A stretch of DNA of 10,000 nucleotides from contig JAIWOG010000079.1 of NCBI GenBank assembly GCA_020217035.1, positions 1-10,000 of the forward strand. Direction: 5' to 3'. Both the position numbers and the translations under genes were made by a program. A model generated the notes under the pieces. It was given only the letters and a program-made list of their open reading frames with translations, was not told the DNA's origin and searched no databases. The stretch comes from Magnetospirillum sp. GTDB lineage: Bacteria; Pseudomonadota; Alphaproteobacteria; Rhodospirillales; Magnetospirillaceae. Shown piece after piece: positions 1 to 6,032 of this stretch. Within the stretch, counting starts at the first letter, position 1, and every line of letters starts with the position of its first letter.

Positions 1-465
1 GGCCGCCCCGGCCTGGAAGCGGCGCTGGCGGTGCTGACGCCGGGCGACAGCCTGGTCATCTGGAAACTAGACCGCTTGTGGCGGTCGGCCAAGCACGCGT
101 TGATCACTCTCGAACGTGTTCAATCTGTCGGCGCCACCCTGCGCAGCCTGACCGAAGGCTTCGACCTGGACACCCCGCCGGGCAAGCTGATGGCCACCAT
201 CCTGGCCGGCTTCGCCGAATACGAACGGGCCGTCATCCAGGAACGCACGCGGGCCGGCCTCGCCGCCGCCAAGGCGCGGGGCGTGCGCCTGGGCGCCAAG
301 CCGGTGTTGGTCGGCGAAAAGCACGACCGCGCCCGCGCCATGATGCTGGCCAAAATCCCCGGCCACCGCATCGCCGCCACCCTGGGGTGCAGCCAAGCAA
401 CCCTTTACAAAACCTTCCCCGGCGGTCGCAAAGCCTTGCTGGCTGCGACATCTGGGCAACCATAG
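1..465 (+). CDS. Serine recombinase (resolvase/invertase family), 5' end cut by the window
   Basis: The reading frame is open from base 1 and ends in TAG at 463-465. Only about 154 C-terminal residues are present, so the catalytic serine near the N-terminus lies outside the window. What is seen fits the resolvase/DNA invertase family (Hin, Gin, Tn3 resolvase). There is a 'RPGLEAAL' stretch, then 'PGDSLVIWKLDRLWRS' with the conserved active-site region (the usual G after DRL is W here). 'GKLMATILAGFAEYERAVIQERT' matches the conserved helix ending at the long E-helix, and a short C-terminal helix-turn-helix (IAATLGCSQATLY) should bind DNA. It would cut and rejoin DNA via a 5'-phosphoserine link, for inversion or resolution. 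No recombination site was recognised. The next gene starts 18 nt downstream, possibly in the same transcript. A GTG at 31 is an internal codon, not the start. Confidence 0.88.
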   Translation, partial: GRPGLEAALAVLTPGDSLVIWKLDRLWRSAKHALITLERVQSVGATLRSLTEGFDLDTPPGKLMATILAGFAEYERAVIQERTRAGLAAAKARGVRLGAKPVLVGEKHDRARAMMLAKIPGHRIAATLGCSQATLYKTFPGGRKALLAATSGQP

Positions 466-483
466 CAACAGGAGAAGCAAACC

Positions 484-744
484 ATGGCATCATCTTCTAT
501 TTGCCCCTCCGCCGCCATGCTCATTCAGGCCATTAATACGGCTAGGCCGGAGCTGTCTGAAAAGACCGCTGCGCTTGCCAAGGCGCATTCCGACTTCATC
601 TTCGCTGTAAGCGCCTTTTGTGCACGCAACCGTGATATGGCCTTGGCCTCGACGAACGCCGAGCAGGCGTTCGCCTGGGCCCTTAAGGGCATCGCGGACG
701 AGGCGCTAAAGCGCAGCGGTGACGATGGCAGCAACTCTGTCTAA
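484..744 (+). CDS. Small helical protein, possibly of the Acb2/Tad1 anti-defence type
   Basis: An 86-aa protein starting at ATG 484 behind a strong ribosome binding site (AGGAG at about 471-475). It has no signal peptide or membrane segment. It reads as two helices, roughly residues 22-48 and 54-78, joined by a turn. The second helix carries 'RDMALASTNAEQAFAWALKG'. That pattern (Arg, then ALAxT, xxE/Q, then a W-A-x-K-x-I tail) resembles the small hairpin proteins of phages grouped as Acb2/Tad1. Acb2 and Tad1 are known to sequester cyclic-nucleotide signals of CBASS and Thoeris defence. The likeness is by eye only and may be superficial. Position in a mobile element between two recombinase genes fits an accessory phage-type role. 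The gene is the first of four tightly spaced small genes. Confidence 0.8.
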   Translation: MASSSICPSAAMLIQAINTARPELSEKTAALAKAHSDFIFAVSAFCARNRDMALASTNAEQAFAWALKGIADEALKRSGDDGSNSV

Positions 745-773
745 CCTCCGTTCCAATGATCAAATTGTGAGGA
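741..773 (+). repeat. Direct repeat copy 1: gene-junction leader with ribosome binding site
   Basis: 33 bp matching 1271-1303 with one mismatch (base 744 A against 1274 G). The last 29 bp are identical. The copy begins on the stop codon of the upstream gene and ends with GTGAGGA, the ribosome binding site of the gene at 781. Inside are CAAT (754-757) and ATTG (764-767) as short inverted arms around the palindrome TGATCA (757-762). It could be an operator, or simply a duplicated translation-start module. Confidence 0.9.
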
Positions 774-780
774 AATCTTC

Positions 781-1059
781 ATGATTACCTTGTCCAATTT
801 CCACCCCATCCAACTCATTGACTGTCAACCCCAGCGCATGGGCGAGCCCGGCAAAGTGGAGCGGGTTTCCATCGGCCTCAAATGCGAGGAATACGCCGAG
901 GGGATTTACATGGACCTGACCGTCGCCGAAGCCAACGCCCTGCGTGAGGCCATCACCCGGGTCATCGATAAGGGCGACTTCCATGCCCTCTGGCAGTCCA
1001 AGGACGGCAAATTCGTTGAGGGGCCGCATGCCATGGCCGATGGCGAATGCCCTCTCTAG
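781..1059 (+). CDS. Hypothetical protein, 92 aa
   Basis: ATG at 781 lies 8-10 nt after GAGGA at 769-773, the end of the leader repeat; the stop is TAG 1057-1059. The product is soluble-looking, with no signal peptide or membrane helix. The N-terminal half is beta-rich (VERVSIGLKC, then GIYMDL). It leads into a helix 'TVAEANALREAITRVIDKG' (about residues 47-65), a strand-strand-helix layout common in small DNA-element proteins. The C-terminus (after about residue 72) looks unstructured. I do not recognise the family. The gene is second of four small genes, 36 nt after the one at 484 and 17 nt before the one at 1077, so co-transcription is likely. Confidence 0.75.
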   Translation: MITLSNFHPIQLIDCQPQRMGEPGKVERVSIGLKCEEYAEGIYMDLTVAEANALREAITRVIDKGDFHALWQSKDGKFVEGPHAMADGECPL

Positions 1060-1076
1060 CCTCGAAAGGGTCGACC

Positions 1077-1274
1077 ATGTCAAAGGCCGCGATACCGACC
1101 ACACAGGATGAAGACGACGTGCTGATCGTCACCGCCCGCCTTCGGTCTGGACGGTTCGAAAGCAGCATCCAGGTGCCATTGATGGCCCCGGATGAAGAGA
1201 AACACCGCTTCATTGACGCCTGGATGGCACTAATGGAAGCCGGTGTGCGATGCGGCCCGAAGCGGCCCGCCTAG
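1077..1274 (+). CDS. Hypothetical protein, 65 aa
   Basis: ATG at 1077 is chosen because GAAAGGG (1064-1070) sits just upstream. An in-frame ATG at 1047 lies inside the preceding gene and has no good ribosome binding site. The acidic start 'TTQDEDDVLIVTARLRSGR' leads into a beta hairpin (ARLRSGRFESSIQVPL). A helix around 'EKHRFIDAWMALMEAG' and a short basic tail (GPKRPA) follow. No known family was recognised. Layout is like that of the neighbour at 781 (strands followed by one helix), but I see no clear sequence similarity. The gene overlaps nothing and is followed, after its TAG, by the second copy of the leader repeat. Confidence 0.7.
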   Translation: MSKAAIPTTQDEDDVLIVTARLRSGRFESSIQVPLMAPDEEKHRFIDAWMALMEAGVRCGPKRPA

Positions 1275-1303
1275 CCTCCGTTCCAATGATCAAATTGTGA
1301 GGA
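1271..1303 (+). repeat. Direct repeat copy 2: gene-junction leader with ribosome binding site
   Basis: Second copy of the 33-bp leader at 741-773, exactly 530 bp downstream. It again spans the stop codon of one small gene and supplies GTGAGGA to the next, with the same 36-nt gap between stop and start. The third junction (1056-1063) keeps only the first eight bases, CTAGCCTC, also on the stop codon. Confidence 0.9.
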
Positions 1304-1310
1304 TTTAGCC

Positions 1311-1478
1311 ATGCCTGACACCGATAAAAACCGCCTGAACGAAGCATGGATGGATGCCAGTGACGCTCTGGACATACTGAAGGAAGTCAACTGGGACGAT
1401 TGCCCGGGAGTCAGGGGAATCGCCGAACGCTTGGAGCGTGTCGTTGATGAAATCTGGGCCGAATACAGCGCCTCCTAA
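1311..1478 (+). CDS. Hypothetical small acidic helical protein, 55 aa
   Basis: ATG 1311 to TAA 1476-1478. The start follows the leader repeat, whose GTGAGGA (1297-1303) lies 7 nt upstream. The product is acidic and rich in Trp, Asp and Glu. It reads as two amphipathic helices (about residues 8-26 and 35-52) linked by a turn 'NWDDCPG'. That is a helical-hairpin layout, but no family is recognised. The start, spacing and repeat-borne ribosome binding site are the same as for the gene at 781, which is the main support that this short frame is real. The integrase start lies 74 nt downstream. Confidence 0.65.
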   Translation: MPDTDKNRLNEAWMDASDALDILKEVNWDDCPGVRGIAERLERVVDEIWAEYSAS

Positions 1479-1552
1479 ACCTCAGATTTTCAGACTAATT
1501 GCAGCCATCACGGAATACGCGCATGATGGCGAACCTCAAGGGATGATGGACC

Positions 1553-2767
1553 ATGGCCAAGGTTTCGAAAAGAACCTGGAAAACGCCCGGCGGCGAAAAG
1601 CGCACCGCGTTCGTGTTGACCTATATGGATGGCGAAGGTCAGCGGCATCGTCAACAATTTGCAAAAAAGTCCGATGCCGACGCCGAACGGGTTCGTATCG
1701 AAGGTCAACTGGCCTGCGGTGTCCACGTCCCGGACAAGAATAGTTTGGATGTTTCCGCCGCCGCCCTGGCGTTCCTGTCAGATTTCCACGAACTGGTCAA
1801 ATCCGGCAAACGAGAACGCTCGACCTTGGGTGCCTATGACCGGCAAGTGAAGCTGCACTTGCTGAAGTATGAAATTTCAAAAATCAAGCTGTCCCGCCTC
1901 TCTGGCCCTGATTGCATGCGGTATGCCCGGTCCCTAGAGACCGATTTGTCTGACGCTATGGCCACCCGCGTTTACTCCATGTTCCGTCAGATCATAAAAT
2001 TTTCCCAAGCTGCTGGATGGATATCGACGAACCCAGCAGACGCCATCACCATCAGGACCAAAGGCGAGGCCAGAGAGGAAGGCGGGGAGCTTGTCATCCC
2101 GCCCAAGGAACAGCTTCGGCGTCTTTATGAAACCGCCAAGACTTTCGACAATGACGGAATGGCGGAAGCATTGGTTTCCGTCTTGATGTTCGCGGGCCTC
2201 CGCGCCTCTGAACTGCGCGGGCTTCCCCGGCGCAACCTGTTCCTGTCGGAAAACAAACTGAAAGTCACTCAACGGGCCGACGAAGACAACATCATCGGCC
2301 CGGTCAAGACAAAGAATTCCATGCGGACCGTCCCCATTCCGCCATCAACCGTTCAAGCCCTGAAACACTGGCTGAAATCGGCACCGCCATCTAAGGACGG
2401 CATTGTGTTTCCCACCAAAGGCGATGCCAGACTGAGCACCGGCACCCGCCGCGTTGGGGGAGGCGTTTGGAACTATCACAACATCTATAATCGCTTGTGG
2501 GTGCCGTTGATGACCGCAGCGGATCTGGTGGAATGGATTGACAACGGCAATGGCGGTAAAAAACCACGCCCCTTCTTCGCCCTTCACACCCTGCGACACG
2601 TCGCCGTGTCGCTGTGGATCGAGCAGGGCGCCACGCCCAAGCAGATAACAACATGGGCCGGCCATGCCAGCATTCAATTTACCATGGACACATACGGCAA
2701 GCTGTGGTCAGACGCCGACAGCGACCAAGCCATCGCCCGCGCTGCCCAGGCGTCGATCATCGGATAG
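1553..2767 (+). CDS. Tyrosine recombinase / phage-type integrase
   Basis: A 404-aa integrase that would insert and excise the element at the tRNA site downstream. Residues 1-55 form a small basic beta-rich arm-type DNA-binding domain. About 65-160 is the SAM-like core-binding domain. The catalytic domain runs from about 180. Catalytic residues visible are Arg217 (GLRASELRGL), a Lys at 252 or 254 in the beta hairpin, His345 and Arg348 (HTLRHV), His371 (GHASIQFTMDTYGKLW) and nucleophile Tyr381. The set is complete and the length is normal, so the enzyme may be active. The start is ATG 1553 with AAGGGA at 1538-1543. The gene is visibly more A/T-rich than the chromosomal genes to its right, as expected for transferred DNA. 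No excisionase gene was recognised with confidence; any of the small upstream genes could fill that role. Confidence 0.95.
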   Translation: MAKVSKRTWKTPGGEKRTAFVLTYMDGEGQRHRQQFAKKSDADAERVRIEGQLACGVHVPDKNSLDVSAAALAFLSDFHELVKSGKRERSTLGAYDRQVKLHLLKYEISKIKLSRLSGPDCMRYARSLETDLSDAMATRVYSMFRQIIKFSQAAGWISTNPADAITIRTKGEAREEGGELVIPPKEQLRRLYETAKTFDNDGMAEALVSVLMFAGLRASELRGLPRRNLFLSENKLKVTQRADEDNIIGPVKTKNSMRTVPIPPSTVQALKHWLKSAPPSKDGIVFPTKGDARLSTGTRRVGGGVWNYHNIYNRLWVPLMTAADLVEWIDNGNGGKKPRPFFALHTLRHVAVSLWIEQGATPKQITTWAGHASIQFTMDTYGKLWSDADSDQAIARAAQASIIG

Positions 2768-2799
2768 AAGCTGTCGATGAAAGACGAGAAATACTAATC

Positions 2800-2832
2800 G
2801 GCGCATGGATGGCGCACACACAGCGCAATGCA
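2800..2832 (+). repeat. Three 11-bp phased direct repeats near the attachment site
   Basis: GCGCA occurs at 2801, 2812 and 2823, exactly 11 bp apart, inside the degenerate 11-mers GGCGCATGGAT, GGCGCACACAC and AGCGCAATGCA. A 10-bp palindrome CAATGCATTG (2826-2835) overlaps the last copy. The stretch lies between the integrase stop and the tRNA fragment, where arm-type integrase or excisionase binding sites are expected. The repeats are seen; the role is inferred. Confidence 0.45.
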
Positions 2833-2857
2833 TTGATTTTAAATCTTTTTCAAGAGC

Positions 2858-2902
2858 ATCATAATCCTGGGGTCGGGGGTTCAAGTCCCTCTCCCGCTAC
2901 CA
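2858..2902 (+). other. attR-like site: 3' part of a tRNA gene with CAT anticodon (probably tRNA-Met)
   Basis: The segment reads as the 3' part of a tRNA. Anticodon loop ATCATAA is at 2858-2864 (anticodon CAT, 2860-2862), and the 3' strand of the anticodon stem at 2865-2869. The variable loop is 2870-2874, and the T-arm stem GGGGG/CCCTC encloses loop TTCAAGT (2875-2891). The 3' acceptor strand TCCCGCT is 2892-2898, A73 is 2899 and encoded CCA is 2900-2902. The 5' acceptor strand, D-arm and 5' anticodon strand are absent upstream; neither AGCGGGA nor a CAGGA partner is found. It is therefore a fragment, not a working tRNA. The break near the anticodon loop is a usual integration crossover point. 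Elongator tRNA-Met is most likely; tRNA-Ile(CAT) is possible. Confidence 0.85.
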
Positions 2903-2907
2903 ACACG

Positions 2908-2950
2908 AACCCCTGTGGAAACAAAGTTTTCCACAGGGGTTTTTGTTTTT
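2908..2950 (+). terminator. Rho-independent terminator behind the tRNA fragment
   Basis: A perfect 14-bp stem pairs 2908-2921 with 2928-2941 around a six-base loop (CAAAGT). It is followed by a T-rich run interrupted by one G (2940-2950). It starts 5 nt after the CCA, so it was most likely the terminator of the original tRNA gene. It now blocks transcripts from the integrase side from entering mazG. Confidence 0.92.
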
Positions 2951-3054
2951 CTCGCACGGCGCCGTGGCCATGTCGTCCGAAGAACGGGATTTTCCCTGTG
3001 GCCTGACGGCCCCGGCCCTTTTATTCTGGGGCACCGAACGGCTTCGAGAGTCCC

Positions 3055-3852
3055 ATGCCCCCCATCGACCGCCTGCTAGACTTGATGGCCAAATTGCGCG
3101 ACCCGGACAAAGGCTGCGCCTGGGACCGTGAACAGAATTTCGCCACCATCGCCCCCTACACCATTGAAGAGGCTTACGAAGTCGCCGACGCCATCGACCA
3201 GGGCGACATGGCGGCGTTAAGGGACGAATTGGGCGACCTGCTGTTCCAGGTGGTCTTTCATTCCCGCATGGCCGAGGAAGAAGGGCATTTCGCCTTCGAC
3301 GACGTGGCCCGTGCCATCACCGACAAGATGATCCGCCGCCACCCCCATGTGTTCGGTGATGCCGGTCATCGCGACAGCGCCACTCAGACCCAGGCGTGGG
3401 AAGTGTCCAAGGCGGCGGAACGCGCCGCCAAGGGCCATGACAGCGTGCTGGACGGGGTGGCCCGCTCACTGCCGCCGATGACGCGGGCGCTGAAGCTGCA
3501 AAACCGCGCTGCCCGCGTTGGCTTCGACTGGGCCGAGGCCAAGGACGTCATCGCCAAGATCGACGAGGAAGTGGCTGAAATAAAATCCGAAATCGACACC
3601 GATGGTAGCTTCGACCGGCTTGAGGATGAAATCGGCGACCTGCTGTTCGTCTGCGTCAACCTGGCCCGCAAACTGGAAGTCGACCCGGAAACCGCCCTGA
3701 AACGCGCCAACGCCAAATTCACGCGCCGTTTCAATCACATCGAGCGTAAACTTAAAGAACGCGGACAATCCCCCGCCGATGTCGGGTTGGACGAAATGGA
3801 AGAATTGTGGGTGGACGCCAAACACCACGAACGCCGTCAAGGAGAAGCCTGA
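3055..3852 (+). CDS. mazG: Nucleoside triphosphate pyrophosphohydrolase MazG
   Basis: A 265-aa protein, close to the 263 aa of E. coli MazG. It hydrolyses NTPs and dNTPs to the monophosphate and pyrophosphate in the cytoplasm, cleaning damaged nucleotides and, in E. coli, influencing ppGpp level under starvation. Two MazG domains are visible. The first (about 10-105) has the metal-binding pattern EEAYE (38-42) followed by DELGD (57-61), then 'LLFQVVFHSRMAEEEGHF'. The second (about 150-245) has 'KIDEEVAEIKSEID' followed by 'EDEIGDLLFVCVNLARKLE'. ATG 3055 fits the family N-terminus 'IDRLLDLMAKLRDP', although the ribosome binding site is weak (CGAGAG). It is the first gene of a + strand operon behind the tRNA terminator, so its promoter should lie in 2951-3054; I could not pick a convincing one. 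Confidence 0.95.
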   Translation: MPPIDRLLDLMAKLRDPDKGCAWDREQNFATIAPYTIEEAYEVADAIDQGDMAALRDELGDLLFQVVFHSRMAEEEGHFAFDDVARAITDKMIRRHPHVFGDAGHRDSATQTQAWEVSKAAERAAKGHDSVLDGVARSLPPMTRALKLQNRAARVGFDWAEAKDVIAKIDEEVAEIKSEIDTDGSFDRLEDEIGDLLFVCVNLARKLEVDPETALKRANAKFTRRFNHIERKLKERGQSPADVGLDEMEELWVDAKHHERRQGEA

Positions 3853-4493
3853 TGCCCAGCATGCGCCCGTCCCTGCGCCCGACCTTGCGCCTGCTGGCCG
3901 CCCTGGTTCTGCTGTTGCCCTTGGCGTCGTGCTACATCCCCGACAAGTTCAAGGGCGAATTGCGACTGTCGCGCTATGGCGATTACGCCCTGGCCTATGA
4001 AGGCGACCTGATCTGGGCCCCCATCCTGCACGATTATGCCGGCGGGCGGATCACCCCGGAAAACGAGGAAGAGAAGAACAACAACATCTACAAGGATCTG
4101 GTCCGCGATCCGGCGATCAAGGACCTCCGCAAGGCCGGCAAGGGCCGCTTCCACGTCAAGTATGAACGCCAAGGCCGTCTGGGCAAGGTGCAGCTGTCGT
4201 CCTATCTGCGCCGCGACGCCCGGCTGATTTCGCTGAAATCCAATGAAGACGGCACCATCATCGTCGATGCCAACGGGGTCAAGCCGGGTGACGCCCAGCG
4301 CATGGCCGAGTTGGGCATCACCATGGAGGGCGAGTTCCGCATCACCACCGACGGCAACGTGTTGAAGCACAATGCCACCGAAGTCCGTCCGTTTGGCGCC
4401 TACAAGGTCTATGTGTGGAAGATCGAAAACGCCCTGTCGGCGACTCCCACCCTGGTGATGCTGCGCGACCCCGACCCCAACCGCCCGCTGTAA
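3852..4493 (+). CDS. Conserved-looking lipoprotein of unknown function
   Basis: A 213-aa protein starting at ATG 3852, overlapping the mazG stop by one base (TGATG) with a strong AAGGAG ribosome binding site at 3839-3844, so probably translationally coupled. An in-frame ATG at 3807 inside mazG lacks this support. The N-terminus has basic residues, then a hydrophobic stretch (LLAALVLLLPLA) ending in the lipobox LASC with Cys27. It should therefore be lipidated and exported. Tyr rather than Asp follows the Cys, which favours the outer membrane. The mature part is mixed alpha/beta, has an acidic-Asn run around 'ENEEEKNNN' and ends in beta-rich sequence. I do not recognise the family. Its link with mazG and a dehydrogenase gives no clear function. 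Confidence 0.85.
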   Translation: MPSMRPSLRPTLRLLAALVLLLPLASCYIPDKFKGELRLSRYGDYALAYEGDLIWAPILHDYAGGRITPENEEEKNNNIYKDLVRDPAIKDLRKAGKGRFHVKYERQGRLGKVQLSSYLRRDARLISLKSNEDGTIIVDANGVKPGDAQRMAELGITMEGEFRITTDGNVLKHNATEVRPFGAYKVYVWKIENALSATPTLVMLRDPDPNRPL

Positions 4494-4503
4494 GGATTTC
4501 CCC

Positions 4504-5271
4504 ATGAGCCTTGATTGGACCGACCGCACGGTTTTCGTCACCGGCGCCACCGCCGGCTTCGGCGAGGCCATCGCCCGTGCCTATGCCAAGCTGGGGGCGC
4601 GGCTGATCCTGTGCGGCCGCCGCCAGGACCGCCTGGCCGCCTTGGCGGCGGAACTGGGCGTTCCTTGCCACCTCCTGACCCTCGACGTGCGCGAGCGGGG
4701 GGCGGTGGAGCAGGCCGTCGCCACCCTGCCGGCGCCCTTTGCCGCCGTCGATGTGCTGGTCAACAACGCTGGACTGGCCCTGGGGCTGGAACCGGCCCAC
4801 CAAGCCGACCTGGACGATTGGGAAACCATGATCGACACCAACGTCAAGGGCCTGATGTACGTCACCCGCGCCGTGCTGCCCGGCATGGTCGCCCGTGATC
4901 ACGGCCATATCGTCAACATGTCGTCCATCGCCGGCACCTATCCCTATCCGGGCGGCAATGCCTATGGGGCGTCCAAGGCGGCGGTCAGCCAGTTTTCCCT
5001 GAACCTGCTGGCCGATCTGGTCAAGACCCGCGTCCGGGTCACCAATATCGAACCCGGCCTGTGCGGCGGCTCGGAATTCTCGTTGGTGCGCTTCAAGGGC
5101 GACGCCCAGGCCGCCGACAAGGTCTATGCCGGCACCACGCCGTTGTCGTCGGAAGACGTGGCGGAATCGGTGATCTGGGCCACCTCCCTGCCCGCCCACG
5201 TCAACATCAACAGGATCGAGATGATGCCGGTCAGCCAAGCCCCGGCGGGGTTGACCGTTTACCGGTCTTAA
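4504..5271 (+). CDS. ydfG: YdfG-like short-chain dehydrogenase (NADP-dependent 3-hydroxy acid dehydrogenase)
   Basis: A 255-aa classical SDR. The Rossmann cofactor motif TGATAGFG is at 13-20, NNAG at 87-90, and the catalytic residues are Ser141, Tyr154 and Lys158 (YGASK). The C-terminal part 'GLCGGSEFSLVRFKGD' and 'LPAHVNINRIEMMPVSQ' is characteristic of E. coli YdfG. YdfG oxidises L-allo-threonine, L-serine and other 3-hydroxy acids with NADP+ and can reduce malonic semialdehyde. CGRR after the second strand fits a preference for NADP. ATG 4504 follows AAGGA at 4492-4496, only 10 nt after the lipoprotein stop, so it belongs to the mazG operon. The stop overlaps the end of the convergent phosphatase gene by 4 bp. 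The substrate in this organism is inferred. Confidence 0.9.
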   Translation: MSLDWTDRTVFVTGATAGFGEAIARAYAKLGARLILCGRRQDRLAALAAELGVPCHLLTLDVRERGAVEQAVATLPAPFAAVDVLVNNAGLALGLEPAHQADLDDWETMIDTNVKGLMYVTRAVLPGMVARDHGHIVNMSSIAGTYPYPGGNAYGASKAAVSQFSLNLLADLVKTRVRVTNIEPGLCGGSEFSLVRFKGDAQAADKVYAGTTPLSSEDVAESVIWATSLPAHVNINRIEMMPVSQAPAGLTVYRS

Positions 5272-6032
5272 TCCACCAACGGCGCCAGTTGGTTCCAGCT
5301 GGTTTGTCCCGGCGCCAGCAGCAACTGGCCGTCGGCATGCAGGACCGGGGTGTAGTCGCTGCCGTCCAGCATCGCCCCGCGCCCGCCGGCTTCGGCGTGG
5401 ATCAGCACGCCGGCGGCGTGGTCCCAGGGCATCAGGCGGCGGAAATGGGCGAAATGCATGCGGCCGGTGACCAGATCCAGGTAATCGTGGGCGGCGCTGC
5501 CGCGCCGGGCCACGTGCAGCACCTGGTCGGCGACGCGGCCACGTTTCTTGATGGAGCCGGTCAGTTGGGCCAGCGGCACTTCGGCGGCGACGGAAAGGCG
5601 GTTGCCGTCGCGCCAGGCGCCCTGGCCGATCTCGGCGATCACCGTGCGGTTGGGCACCGGATCGTGAATCCAGCCGGCCACCGTCTGGCCGTCCACCACC
5701 AGGGCGACGATGACGGCGAAGCGCGGATTGTTGTTGGCGAAATTGCCGGTGCCGTCCACCGGGTCGATGATCCAGACGACTCCCGGTCGATGCAGGGCTT
5801 CCAGCAGCGCCGGATTGGCGTCGACAGCTTCCTCGCCGACCACGGCGCCGGGGATCAGCCCGGTCAACATGCGGGTCAGCAGGCGTTCGGCCATGACGTC
5901 GGCGTCGGTGACCAATTGGTTGGGCTTCTTCTCGCGGATTTGTTCGCGGTTCAGCTTCTTGAAGCGGGGCAGGATTTCCGCCTCGGCCGCTTCGCGGATC
6001 AGCCGCGCCACCGTGCCCACGTCAACGTTCAC
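5268..6032 (-). CDS. Inositol monophosphatase family protein
   Basis: A 254-aa Mg2+-dependent phosphatase of the IMPase/FIG superfamily. Metal ligands are visible: Glu67 in GEEAV, Asp90 and Asp93 in 'WIIDPVDGTGNFA', and Asp204 in 'PWDHAAGVLIHAEAGG'. 'VTDAD' (41-45) is the other family signature. Members dephosphorylate myo-inositol-1-phosphate, 3'-phosphoadenosine-5'-phosphate, histidinol phosphate or related compounds, and the sequence does not decide which. The start is GTG at 6032, overlapping the hflX stop by 4 nt (GTGA), so the two are probably translationally coupled. It is the last gene of the hfq-hflX group and ends against ydfG, with a 4-bp overlap. The second half of the DGTxN signature is 'GTGNF' rather than the commoner 'GTTNF'. 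Confidence 0.9.
   Translation of the reverse strand: MNVDVGTVARLIREAAEAEILPRFKKLNREQIREKKPNQLVTDADVMAERLLTRMLTGLIPGAVVGEEAVDANPALLEALHRPGVVWIIDPVDGTGNFANNNPRFAVIVALVVDGQTVAGWIHDPVPNRTVIAEIGQGAWRDGNRLSVAAEVPLAQLTGSIKKRGRVADQVLHVARRGSAAHDYLDLVTGRMHFAHFRRLMPWDHAAGVLIHAEAGGRGAMLDGSDYTPVLHADGQLLLAPGQTSWNQLAPLVD

Larger units (their letters stand above)
1..2902 (+). mobile_element. Right end of a tRNA-integrated genomic island or prophage remnant
   Basis: The segment holds a serine recombinase end, four small unknown genes and a tyrosine integrase. It ends exactly at the CCA of a tRNA 3' fragment at 2858-2902. Integrase next to a truncated tRNA copy is the classical signature of an element inserted into a tRNA gene. 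The fragment is on the + strand and lacks the 5' half, so the intact tRNA should be at the far left end of the element, beyond this window. No phage structural, conjugation or defence gene is visible here, so prophage, ICE and mobilisable island cannot be told apart. The left boundary is not in view. Confidence 0.8.

Noticed and set aside
1438..1743. 101-codon + strand frame overlapping the integrase start and the small gene at 1311
   Set aside because: It overlaps two better-supported genes in other frames and has no good ribosome binding site.
2780..2902. Complete tRNA gene ending at 2902
   Set aside because: No 5' acceptor strand, D-arm or 5' anticodon strand can be found upstream; only the 3' part from the anticodon loop is present.
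2951..3054. mazG promoter with TATTCT near 3020-3026 as -10
   Set aside because: No acceptable -35 element at 16-18 bp spacing, so I do not call it.
3837..4571. 244-codon frame on the - strand opposite the lipoprotein
   Set aside because: The + strand frame has a strong ribosome binding site, a lipobox and operon context; the - strand frame has none of these.
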